From Verrucomicrobiota bacterium (GTDB taxonomy: Bacteria; Verrucomicrobiota; Verrucomicrobiia; Limisphaerales; JAEYXS01): a stretch of 37,668 bases of DNA. Numbering within the stretch: position 1 is the stretch's first letter; every line of letters begins with the position of its first letter. Position numbers and translations under genes: made by a program. This document shows, piece by piece, positions 8,885 to 18,543 of this stretch. The stretch covers positions 1 through 37,668 of the forward strand of contig JAURFH010000013.1 in assembly GCA_030834415.1 (NCBI GenBank), given 5' to 3'. The notes under the pieces are model-generated. The model was not told the DNA's origin. It saw only the letters and a list, made by a program, of their open reading frames with translations, and did no database searches.

Positions 8885-8978
8885 GAAACGGCAGAAGAAC
8901 GCCGTTTCGCACCGAGCCGGAGAGGCTCCCACTTGGGTCGGGGACCCGTCGGCAGAAGGTGCCGAATGCCATAAGGCG
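8885..8978 (-). ncRNA. five-hairpin structured leader or small RNA
   Basis: Five short hairpins follow one another almost without spacers: 8885-8908 (GAAACGGC/GCCGTTTC), 8914-8928 (GAGCC/GGCTC), 8935-8947 (GGGTC/GACCC), 8951-8965 (CGGCA/TGCCG) and 8968-8977 (GCC/GGC). They lie in the 5' leader of the glycosyltransferase gene, ending 42 nt before its ATG. Read on the minus strand, three loops are C/U-rich (CCUUC, CCC, UCUCC) and would complement Shine-Dalgarno sequences. Read on the plus strand, the loops are G/A-rich. The strand is assigned because the only adjacent gene it can lead is the minus-strand glycosyltransferase. It matches no riboswitch class I recognise. Confidence 0.5.
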
Positions 8979-9285
8979 TGATTAGATTACTGTATTTTTA
9001 GGCAATATCTAACAATTTATTTAAGTATTACTTAAAATACGAAAAACTGAAATTTTCGGGACGATTTCTAATTGGATAAAAATCCACACTTGCCTCATTA
9101 ACTATTGATAAATAAACACTTACACTATCAACGAGAGAAGATTCAGGCTTCCTGATGACTAAAGGTAGAGATTACTTCGAAGTGGCTAAAAACAACCAAC
9201 TCTCATCTTAGACAGCTTTTTGGGGGTGTTTGGAATCAAATGCTGACAGGCTAGCCCGGCCCGTGTTTCATACGCGGCGTAACAC
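8979..9285. other. AT-rich divergent intergenic region
   Basis: Between the hairpin array and the squalene-synthase-like gene, about 200 bases are markedly AT-rich, as expected for two divergent promoters. No strong -35/-10 pair stands out. A weak plus-strand candidate is TTGCCT (9090) with TAAACA 17 nt later. No open reading frame here looks coding. Confidence 0.5.
9020..9036. promoter_or_regulatory. perfect palindrome, candidate operator
   Basis: TTTAAGTA and TACTTAAA form a perfect 8-bp inverted repeat around a single T, in the AT-rich region between the divergent glycosyltransferase and squalene-synthase-like genes. Size and placement suit a dimeric repressor or activator site. No regulator gene is adjacent, and in such AT-rich DNA a chance palindrome remains possible. 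Confidence 0.35.
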
Positions 9286-10305
9286 ATGGAATATCGGTCC
9301 GATGAACTGTTGACCCGGCTGTTACGGGATGTTTCGCGCTCGTTTTACCTGACCCTGCGCGTGCTACCCCCTGCCGTGCGTTCGCAAATCGGCCTCGCCT
9401 ACCTGCTCGCCCGCACCACCGATACGATTGCCGATACCGAACTCCTCCCCCTTGAGCAGCGTTTGCAACAATTAGAAGCGCTCCGGGCCCGGATTATGGG
9501 AGGGACGACCACTTTGCCCGTCTTAGGAAGTCTGGCCGAAAAAGCAGGTTCTCACGCCGAACAAGTTCTGCTGCAACGCATTCCCGAGGCCATCACTCTG
9601 CTGGACCAGACGCCGGAAGCGGATCGCCAATTGATCCGACAAGTGTTGGAAGTCATCACCAGCGGCCAGGTGCTAGATCTGAAACGCTTCGCTGGCGCTG
9701 CGGAAAACCGCCAGATCGCCCTGCAAAATGAAGAGGAATTGGACGATTACACCTACCGCGTAGCCGGTTGCGTGGGCGAATTCTGGACCCTCATCTGCCG
9801 ACGACACCTCTTTCCGCTGGCCCAAATCGACGATTCACTACTGCTGGCACAAGGCATCCGCTTCGGCAAAGGCCTGCAATTAATCAATATTTTGCGTGAT
9901 TTGCCCCGTGATTTGCGGCAAGGTCGCTGCTATATGCCTGCCGAAGCACTGGCCAAGCATAACCTGACCGCTCCAGATTTGCTCAAAGCGGAGAGCGAAC
10001 CAAGCTTCCGTCCTCTATATAATAGTTACCTGAAGCTGGCAGAACAGCACTTGGCCGCAGGCTGGGCTTACACTCAGAGTTTGCCTTGGGGCTGTGTCCG
10101 GGTCCGGTTGGCCTGCGCTTGGCCGATACTCATTGGTGCCCGGACCCTTCAGCGGCTAAAAGTGGAGCCCGTTCTAGACCCGAAGTATCGGGTAAAAGTC
10201 AGCCGCTCGGAGGTATGGACAGATATATTCTCCTCGGTATTATTTTATCCTACTCCTTGGTGGTCAAAAATCGCCCGGCTCAATCTTACGGATGCGCCGA
10301 AATAG
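9286..10305 (+). CDS. squalene/phytoene synthase family protein (squalene-synthase-like)
   Basis: This 339-residue enzyme should join two prenyl diphosphates head to head. Both Asp-rich Mg-diphosphate motifs are intact: Asp46-Thr-Ile-Ala-Asp50 and Asp205-Leu-Pro-Arg-Asp209, the latter preceded by Gln-Leu-Ile-Asn-Ile-Leu-Arg. The early Ser-Arg-Ser-Phe-Tyr-Leu-Thr-Leu-Arg segment and Tyr-Arg-Val-Ala-Gly-Cys-Val-Gly resemble farnesyl-diphosphate farnesyltransferase (squalene synthase) more than phytoene synthases. A C-terminal hydrophobic/Trp-rich stretch may tether it to the membrane. Squalene would feed hopanoids or sterols, but no cyclase or HpnC/D/E partner is in the window, so the product is inferred. 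The coiled-coil gene starts 37 bp downstream. Confidence 0.87.
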   Translation: MEYRSDELLTRLLRDVSRSFYLTLRVLPPAVRSQIGLAYLLARTTDTIADTELLPLEQRLQQLEALRARIMGGTTTLPVLGSLAEKAGSHAEQVLLQRIPEAITLLDQTPEADRQLIRQVLEVITSGQVLDLKRFAGAAENRQIALQNEEELDDYTYRVAGCVGEFWTLICRRHLFPLAQIDDSLLLAQGIRFGKGLQLINILRDLPRDLRQGRCYMPAEALAKHNLTAPDLLKAESEPSFRPLYNSYLKLAEQHLAAGWAYTQSLPWGCVRVRLACAWPILIGARTLQRLKVEPVLDPKYRVKVSRSEVWTDIFSSVLFYPTPWWSKIARLNLTDAPK

Positions 10306-10342
10306 AATTGATTTGCAAACTTTTTCCCGTTAGAAGGCGTGG

Positions 10343-12841
10343 ATGCGACTTTCCAAGCTATTTCTTTTGGCCTTTCTGATCACGTGGGGTGTGATTCCCT
10401 TCACGCCGGACACCGCGGTGTATGCCGAGACCGTACTCTATGCCCAAGCTGACACTTCCAAGAAGGAAGCGGAAGCCAAGGCCAAGTCGGAAGCTGCACG
10501 CCTAAAGGCGGAAGCCGACGCCAAGCGTAAAGCCGAACGGGAAGCTCGCGAGGCCGCTGAGAAAGCTGCTGAGATGGCCAAAGAGGAAGCCGAAGCCAAA
10601 GCCAAGGCAGAAGCCAAGGCCAAGGAAGAAGCCCGCAAAGTGGAAGCCAAACGCTTGAAGGCCGAAGCGGAAGCCAAAAAGAAGGCGGAAGCTGACGCTA
10701 AGAAGGCTGCCGAAGCCAAACGTCTGCAAGAGGAAGCCGCTCGTCGCAAGGCTCTTGCCGATGCCAAGAAGAAGGCCAAGGAAGAAGAGAAAACCATGGC
10801 CGCTGCCAAGGACGCCGAAGCAGAAGCCAAGAAAGCTGCCACCGCCAAGAAGAAGGCCGAGGAGAAAGCCTTGGCTGAGGCGAAGCAGAAAGAAGCGGAC
10901 GCCAAGAAGATGGCCGAAGCCAAAGCCAAGGCAGACGCCAAGGCCAAAGCAGATGCGGAAAAGAAAGCCGCTGCTGAAGCCAAGAAGAAGGCCGAAGCCG
11001 AGAAGATGGCGGCCAAGAAGGCCGGTACCAAGAGCACGGCCAGCGCCAAAACGAGCAGCCCTGCGGCTGCTCCAGCACCTGCTACCTCCAATTCCAAGGC
11101 TGCGGTCGCCAATCGCGGCGTCACGCTCCAACAATTTGAATCTGAGGCGAAAGCCAACGTGCTCACGATGTCTCGCAATCAGGCCTTGCTCAAATCTGAG
11201 GCTGATGCCAAGGCCTCCATCCTAGCCAAGATCCGCGAGACGGAATTGCAAAAGGCGGAAGCCAACGCCAAGGCCAGCGCTTTGGCGCTCATGCGTGAAC
11301 AGGCCTTGGCACCGCGCAGCACGGTCGCCCGCTCAACCAGCTCTCCGTCGATTCCATCGAACAAGCCGACGGCTCCAACACCAAAGATGACCGCTGCTGA
11401 AGCCAAGAAGGCCGACGCCGCGAAGAAGAAAGCTGAGCTCGCCGCGAAGAAGGAAGCCGAAGCCAAAGCGAAAGCCGAAGCCAAAGCCAAGGCGGATGCC
11501 GATAAGAAAGCCAAAGCCGAAGCAGAGAAGGCCGCGAAGATGGCCAAGGCCAAGGCCGATACGGAAGCTGCCATGAAGGGCAAAGAACGCGAAGCTGCCC
11601 GCATGAAAGCGGAAGAAGAGAACAAAGCCCGCATGGCCCAGATCGAGAAGGAGCGCGCCGAAGCCCGCGCCAAGATGGCCAAAGCTCCGACGATCGATCC
11701 CAAGTCCGCCACTCCGGAAGCCCGCATGAAAGCGGAGACGGAAGCGGCCAAAGAAATTGAAGCCAAGAAGCTGGCTGAAGAGAAGGCCAAGATGGCCAAA
11801 GCCTCTGCGGCAGATGCCAAGAAGGCGGAAGCCGAGCGCGCCAAAGCCGCCGCCGCCGCCAAGAAGGAAGCGGAAGCCAAGATGAAGGCGGACGCCCGGG
11901 CCAAGAAAGAAGCCGAAGCGGAAGCAAAGAAATTGGCGGACGCCAAGGCGAAGGCCGAAGCCAAAGCCATGCAAGAGGCCAAGGAAGCTGCCGAGGCAAA
12001 AGCCAAGGCTGATGCTAAAGCCAAGATGGCCAAGGCCGACACCTCCAGCGACAAGGCCGAAGCTGCCCGCATGAAAGCAGAAGCCGAAGCGAAAGCCAAA
12101 GCCGAAGCCCAACGAGCGAAAGATGAGAAAGCCCGCATGAAGGCCCAAGCCGAAGCGGCTGAAAAGGCCGCCGAGGAAGCGAAGAAGAAACAGGCTGCTG
12201 CCGCCAAGATGGCCAAACTGGAAGCGGAAAAAGCCGCTGCAGAGAAGAAAGAAGACATGGAAGCTGCCAAGAAAGCAGCAGAAGCCAAGGCCAAGGAAGA
12301 CGCCAAGATCGCCAAGCTGGCCAAAGCCCAAGCTGCGAAAGACGCCCGCGCCAAGAAAGAGGCCGAGGAAGCCGCCATGAAGGTGGCCGAAGCCAAAGCC
12401 AAAGCGGAAGCCAAGGCCAAGAAAGAAGCCGAAGCGGAAGCCAAGAAAATGGCAGATGCGAAGGCCAAAGCCGAAGCCAAAGCCATGAAGGAAGCGGCTG
12501 AAGCTGCCGAGGCAAAAGCGAAAGCAGAAGCCAAGGCCAAGGAAGATTCCGACTCCGGCAAGATGGCGAAAATCCAGGCTGAAAAAGAAGCCAAGGCCAA
12601 GAAAGAGGCCGAGGAAGCCGCTAAGAAGGAAGCTGAAGCAAAAGCCAAAAAGCAGGCCGAAGAGGCCAAGAAACAGGCGATGAAGAAAGATTCCGCTCCT
12701 TCCAAGAAGGAATCTACAAAAACGTCCGATTCCAAGGGCAGCAAGGAAGACCAGCTCAAGGAACTGCTCGACCTCTACAAGGCGGACAAGATCACGCCCA
12801 AGGAATACCACGAGCGCCGCGCCAAGATTCTCGGGCTCTAA
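10343..12841 (+). CDS. exported Ala/Lys/Glu-rich coiled-coil protein with C-terminal SHOCT domain
   Basis: The 832-residue protein opens with a signal peptide (about 1-30; Lys-Leu-Phe-Leu-Leu-Ala-Phe core), then consists mostly of Ala-Glu-Ala-Lys-Ala-Lys-type heptad-like repeats predicted to form one very long alpha helix or coiled coil, as in the stalk of TolA. A Pro/Ser/Thr-rich hinge (about residues 228-255) precedes three copies of a 19-20-residue unit of the type Ser-Glu-Ala-x-Ala-x-x-x-Leu (about 265-325). A second Pro/Ser hinge leads to the second half of the helix. The final 30 residues (Gln-Leu-Lys-Glu-Leu-Leu-Asp-Leu ... Lys-Ile-Leu-Gly-Leu) match the SHOCT short C-terminal domain. 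AGAAGG lies 5 nt upstream of the ATG. The DNA is low-complexity, yet the frame is intact over 2.5 kb. A structural or envelope-spanning role is inferred. Confidence 0.85.
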   Translation: MRLSKLFLLAFLITWGVIPFTPDTAVYAETVLYAQADTSKKEAEAKAKSEAARLKAEADAKRKAEREAREAAEKAAEMAKEEAEAKAKAEAKAKEEARKVEAKRLKAEAEAKKKAEADAKKAAEAKRLQEEAARRKALADAKKKAKEEEKTMAAAKDAEAEAKKAATAKKKAEEKALAEAKQKEADAKKMAEAKAKADAKAKADAEKKAAAEAKKKAEAEKMAAKKAGTKSTASAKTSSPAAAPAPATSNSKAAVANRGVTLQQFESEAKANVLTMSRNQALLKSEADAKASILAKIRETELQKAEANAKASALALMREQALAPRSTVARSTSSPSIPSNKPTAPTPKMTAAEAKKADAAKKKAELAAKKEAEAKAKAEAKAKADADKKAKAEAEKAAKMAKAKADTEAAMKGKEREAARMKAEEENKARMAQIEKERAEARAKMAKAPTIDPKSATPEARMKAETEAAKEIEAKKLAEEKAKMAKASAADAKKAEAERAKAAAAAKKEAEAKMKADARAKKEAEAEAKKLADAKAKAEAKAMQEAKEAAEAKAKADAKAKMAKADTSSDKAEAARMKAEAEAKAKAEAQRAKDEKARMKAQAEAAEKAAEEAKKKQAAAAKMAKLEAEKAAAEKKEDMEAAKKAAEAKAKEDAKIAKLAKAQAAKDARAKKEAEEAAMKVAEAKAKAEAKAKKEAEAEAKKMADAKAKAEAKAMKEAAEAAEAKAKAEAKAKEDSDSGKMAKIQAEKEAKAKKEAEEAAKKEAEAKAKKQAEEAKKQAMKKDSAPSKKESTKTSDSKGSKEDQLKELLDLYKADKITPKEYHERRAKILGL

Positions 12842-12860
12842 AAAAAACGTAAAACTTCAA

Positions 12861-12890
12861 CCCGCCGGAGTCTCTCCGGCGGGTTTTTTA
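12861..12890 (+). terminator. strong intrinsic terminator after the coiled-coil gene
   Basis: A perfect 10-bp GC-rich stem (CCCGCCGGAG/CTCCGGCGGG) with a 3-nt loop is followed by TTTTTTATTTT. It separates the coiled-coil gene from lysA, so lysA must have its own promoter in the short gap that follows. Confidence 0.92.
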
Positions 12891-12926
12891 TTTTCAAGCG
12901 GCGTACCTCTGGCATAACTACCGCCC

Positions 12927-14228
12927 ATGCATGACTTTCGTTACTTAGGTAAGAAGCTGTATTGCGAAGGTGTTCCGGTCGAAAAGCTCGCCCAAGAACA
13001 CGGCACACCGCTTTACGTCTATTCCCAAAACACCATCACGGACCATTTCAACAAACTCGACGCCGCCATGGACCCGCTGGACCATCTGGTCTGCTTCGCG
13101 GTCAAGTCGAACTCCAATCTGGCGGTCATCCGCGCCCTCGCCAATGAAGGCAGCGGCTTCGATATCGTCAGTGCTGGTGAATTGCAGCGCGTGATCTCGG
13201 CGGGTGGTGAGCCGGGCAAGTGCGTCTTTGCCGGTGTCGGCAAGACCGAGGCGGAGATCGAGTTCGCCCTGAAGAAAGGCATCTACTGCTTCAACGTCGA
13301 GAGCGAGCCGGAGCTCAAGCGCATCAACAAGGTCGCCCAGCGCCTGAAGAAGATCGCACCCATCGCCGTCCGTGTGAACCCGAACGTGGATGCTGGCACC
13401 CATGCCAAGATCACGACCGGCACCTACGAGAACAAGTTCGGCATCGCCATCGAGGAGATCGAGGGCATCTATGCCCGCGCCAGCAAATTGAAGAACCTGT
13501 GGCTGCGCGGTATCCAGATCCACATCGGCTCGCAGCTCACGGAAGTGAAGCCGTTCAAGCTGGCCGTGGAGAAGATGATCCCGCTCGTCACCAAGCTCGC
13601 GCAAAAGTATCACTTCGAGTTCTTCAGCATCGGTGGCGGTCTCGGCATCATTTACAATCCGGCCTTGGCCAGTGCTGACGCCAAATGGTGGAAATCACCT
13701 AAAGCGAAGAAAATTCTCACGCCCGCCAGCTATGCCGCCACGCTCAAGCCGCTGCTGGAGCCGCTGGGCCTGCGCATCCTCATGGAGCCGGGCCGCTTCC
13801 TCGTGGGCAATGCCGGCGCGCTGGTCACCCGCGTGGAATATGTGAAGCAAACGGGCAAGAAGAACTTCGTCATTGTGGATGCCGCGATGAACGACCTCAT
13901 CCGCCCAGCTTTCTATGATAGCTATCACGAGATCGTCCCCTTGAAGACCAAGGGTGGTGCACTCGTCTCCTCGGACATCGTCGGCCCCATCTGTGAATCC
14001 GGCGATTACTTCGCGAAGGACCGCCCGTTGCCGAAAGTCGGCGAAGGCGATCACCTCGCCCTGCTCTCTGCGGGGGCGTATGGCTTCGTAATGGCGTCCA
14101 ATTACAACACGCGCCCCTTCGCTGCGGAAGTGCTCGTGAACGGCAAAGAAAGTGCCGTCATCCGCAAGCGCCAGACCGTGCGCTCCATCTTGGCTGATGA
14201 AGCCGTGCCCAAGTGGCTGAAGAGCTAG
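12927..14228 (+). CDS. lysA: diaminopimelate decarboxylase
   Basis: LysA catalyses the last step of lysine synthesis, decarboxylating meso-diaminopimelate with PLP in the cytoplasm. The 433-residue protein has the alanine-racemase-like barrel followed by the beta domain. Lys60 in Phe-Ala-Val-Lys-Ser-Asn binds PLP. His-Ile-Gly-Ser-Gln, the Gly-Gly-Gly-Leu-Gly loop and Glu-Pro-Gly-Arg bind the phosphate and substrate. Cys-Glu-Ser-Gly-Asp-Tyr carries the catalytic Cys supplied across the dimer. Asn-Val-Asp-Ala-Gly-Thr-His is typical of LysA rather than of other group IV decarboxylases. Length and motifs are complete. It is flanked by terminators on both sides and is therefore probably monocistronic. 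No Shine-Dalgarno sequence is evident before the ATG. Confidence 0.97.
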   Translation: MHDFRYLGKKLYCEGVPVEKLAQEHGTPLYVYSQNTITDHFNKLDAAMDPLDHLVCFAVKSNSNLAVIRALANEGSGFDIVSAGELQRVISAGGEPGKCVFAGVGKTEAEIEFALKKGIYCFNVESEPELKRINKVAQRLKKIAPIAVRVNPNVDAGTHAKITTGTYENKFGIAIEEIEGIYARASKLKNLWLRGIQIHIGSQLTEVKPFKLAVEKMIPLVTKLAQKYHFEFFSIGGGLGIIYNPALASADAKWWKSPKAKKILTPASYAATLKPLLEPLGLRILMEPGRFLVGNAGALVTRVEYVKQTGKKNFVIVDAAMNDLIRPAFYDSYHEIVPLKTKGGALVSSDIVGPICESGDYFAKDRPLPKVGEGDHLALLSAGAYGFVMASNYNTRPFAAEVLVNGKESAVIRKRQTVRSILADEAVPKWLKS

Positions 14229-14250
14229 GGCGCTTCTACTCCGGACATCC

Positions 14251-14288
14251 GGCCTGTCGGGAAATTATTTCCGGCAGGCCTTTTCTTT
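14251..14288 (+). terminator. intrinsic terminator of lysA
   Basis: GGCCTGTCGGGAAA pairs with TTTCCGGCAGGCC (one wobble and one bulge) around a short AT loop and is followed by TTTTCTTT. It lies 22 bp past the lysA stop codon. Confidence 0.85.
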
Positions 14289-14345
14289 GGCGTGACGCCT
14301 GCAACTGCTTCCTGTTATTTCATTCGCACCCCGGTACTAAATGTT

Positions 14346-15287
14346 ATGAAGAAGACATTGCTCATCGCCATCATTGGAGCGGCCTTAGCCCAGTCGCTCG
14401 CGGCTGAAGATGCCCCGTTTGAATTCGAGATCCTCAATGAAGCGGCTTTCAAAAAAGCCGTGAACACCTCCGCCAAGCTGCAGCGATTGGGCACTGGCAT
14501 GAGTTTCACGGAAGGACCGCAATGGTTCAAAGGCAATGGCGGCTACCTCGTCTTCAGCGATATCCCGAACAACCACCTGAAGAAATGGACCGCCAAGGAA
14601 GGCATCACCGTCTTCCGCGACAACAGCCAGAACGCCAACGGCAATACCATCGACCGGCAAGGCCGCCTGGTCAGCGCGGAACACAGCGGCCGTCGCGTGT
14701 CGGTGACAGAAAAGAACGGCACCATCAAAACCTTGGTGGATTCCTACGAAGGCAAGAAACTGAATTCACCCAATGATCCTGTGGTGAAATCAGACGGCAC
14801 CATCTGGTTCACCGATCCGGATTATGGTTTGGTGAACAAGGCAGACAAACAGCAGCCGGGCAACTACGTTTATCGCTACGATCCGAAGAAGAAAACCATC
14901 ACGGCTGTCATCAAGGATTTCGACAAACCCAATGGCCTCTGTTTCTCACCGGATGAAAAGAAACTCTACGTGGCCGACTCCGGCGCACCGAAACACATCC
15001 GTGTGTTTGATGTGAACAAGGATGGCACCGTTTCCAACGGCAAAGTCTTCTGCAAGATCGACAAAGGTGCACCGGATGGCATCCGCGCCGACACCAAAGG
15101 CCGCATCTGGTCCAGCGCCGGGGATGGCGTTCACATCTTTGAACCCACCGGCGAACTCATCGGCAAGATTCTGACTCCCGAAAGCCCGGCCAATCTCGGC
15201 TTCGGCGGCAAGAATATGCGGACGCTGTTCCTGACTGCCCGCAAATCGCTCTACACCATCGAGGTGATGGCAAAGGGCGATAAATAA
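14346..15287 (+). CDS. secreted SMP-30/gluconolactonase family protein
   Basis: I chose the ATG at 14346 (313 residues) because it begins a signal peptide (Lys-Lys-Thr-Leu-Leu-Ile-Ala-Ile-Ile, cleaved after Ala-Ala near residue 20). The frame extends 18 codons upstream, but only through the lysA terminator flank. The mature part is a six-bladed beta propeller of the SMP-30/gluconolactonase/LRE family, whose members open sugar lactones using a bound Ca or Zn ion. The usual metal ligands are visible: Glu in Phe-Thr-Glu-Gly-Pro, Asn in Asn-Ser-Pro-Asn-Asp, Asn in Pro-Asn-Gly-Leu-Cys-Phe-Ser-Pro-Asp, and Asp in Pro-Asp-Gly-Ile-Arg. Export suggests action on sugar lactones in the periplasm. The substrate is not known. 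Confidence 0.9.
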   Translation: MKKTLLIAIIGAALAQSLAAEDAPFEFEILNEAAFKKAVNTSAKLQRLGTGMSFTEGPQWFKGNGGYLVFSDIPNNHLKKWTAKEGITVFRDNSQNANGNTIDRQGRLVSAEHSGRRVSVTEKNGTIKTLVDSYEGKKLNSPNDPVVKSDGTIWFTDPDYGLVNKADKQQPGNYVYRYDPKKKTITAVIKDFDKPNGLCFSPDEKKLYVADSGAPKHIRVFDVNKDGTVSNGKVFCKIDKGAPDGIRADTKGRIWSSAGDGVHIFEPTGELIGKILTPESPANLGFGGKNMRTLFLTARKSLYTIEVMAKGDK

Positions 15288-15302
15288 TACTGACACAAAG
15301 CA

Positions 15303-15332
15303 AAAGGCCGAAGGAGCAATCCTTCGGCCTTT
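15303..15332. terminator. bidirectional terminator between convergent genes
   Basis: A perfect 13-bp stem (AAAGGCCGAAGGA/TCCTTCGGCCTTT) with a GCAA loop lies between the stops of the SMP-30 gene (plus) and the nucleotidyltransferase gene (minus). A-rich and T-rich flanks let it work in both directions, although the T run is interrupted on the plus strand. Confidence 0.85.
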
Positions 15333-15347
15333 GGTGTTTTAGGAAAC

Positions 15348-17875
<2,528 letters not shown>

Positions 17876-17994
17876 AAGTCATGGTTACCCGGAAAAGGGT
17901 GGTTTGAAAATGAATTTCCTGCAAAGACCGTCTGACATCACAAAATAAACAGAATCGGCGTGCTTGCGTGCCCGCGTTCCGGCATCCTCCAGTC

Positions 17995-18543
17995 ATGAAT
18001 CTTGGGCGGGAATTGCGCAATGTGACCCTGGTGGGTTTCATGGGCACAGGCAAGTCGACCGTGGGCCAGCAGGTGGCCGGTTTGCTCCATTTCAATTTTT
18101 TGGATACGGACACGATGATCGAACAGCGTGTCGGCAAACCCATTCCCAGCATCTTTGCCGAGGATGGCGAGGCCGTTTTCCGGCGACTGGAGCGGGAAGC
18201 CGTGGCTTCGCTGGGCGAGATGTCTTCCATGGTCATCGCCACGGGTGGTGGCCTGGTCTGCGATCCGGCGAACATGGAATCCCTCAAAACGCACTCATTG
18301 GTCGTCTGTCTCTGGGCAGCCCCGGAAACCATCTGGCGCCGCGTGCGGAACCAATGCCACCGTCCCCTGCTCCAAGATCCCGACCCGCAGGGTAAGATCG
18401 ACCGCCTGCTGGCCGAGCGCGAACCGCATTACCGTAGCGCGGATGTGCTGGTCAGCACGGAGTTCCGCTCCGTGCGCGAAGTCGCCCACCAGATCTGCCA
18501 TCAATTTCAAATGGCCCGGCGTGATCTCGGCCACCACCAGTGA
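17995..18543 (+). CDS. aroK: shikimate kinase
   Basis: The 182-residue enzyme phosphorylates shikimate with ATP in aromatic amino acid synthesis. I use the ATG at 17995; an in-frame GTG at 17968 adds nine residues without family similarity. It has a Walker A motif Gly-Phe-Met-Gly-Thr-Gly-Lys-Ser-Thr (14-22), the shikimate-binding Asp in Leu-Asp-Thr-Asp (36-39), Phe-Arg-Arg-Leu-Glu, the Gly-Gly-Gly loop (84-86), the lid Arg in His-Arg-Pro-Leu-Leu (122-126) and Arg-x-x-x-Tyr (142-146). The length is typical. Its stop overlaps the queG start by 4 bp, indicating translational coupling. It is divergent from ptsI across about 120 bp. Confidence 0.95.
   Translation: MNLGRELRNVTLVGFMGTGKSTVGQQVAGLLHFNFLDTDTMIEQRVGKPIPSIFAEDGEAVFRRLEREAVASLGEMSSMVIATGGGLVCDPANMESLKTHSLVVCLWAAPETIWRRVRNQCHRPLLQDPDPQGKIDRLLAEREPHYRSADVLVSTEFRSVREVAHQICHQFQMARRDLGHHQ

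Noticed and set aside
8885-8978. Known riboswitch (c-di-GMP, c-di-AMP, fluoride, SAM) in the glycosyltransferase leader
   Set aside because: None of the conserved core sequences of those classes could be matched; only serial hairpins are visible. I report it as an unassigned structure.
11179-12759. 526-codon minus-strand Ser/Ala/Leu-rich frame, and a tandem-repeat or CRISPR-like reading of the same DNA
   Set aside because: The repetition is simply the codon pattern of the Ala-Glu-Lys coiled-coil gene. There are no regular repeat-spacer units, and the antisense frame is a compositional artefact.
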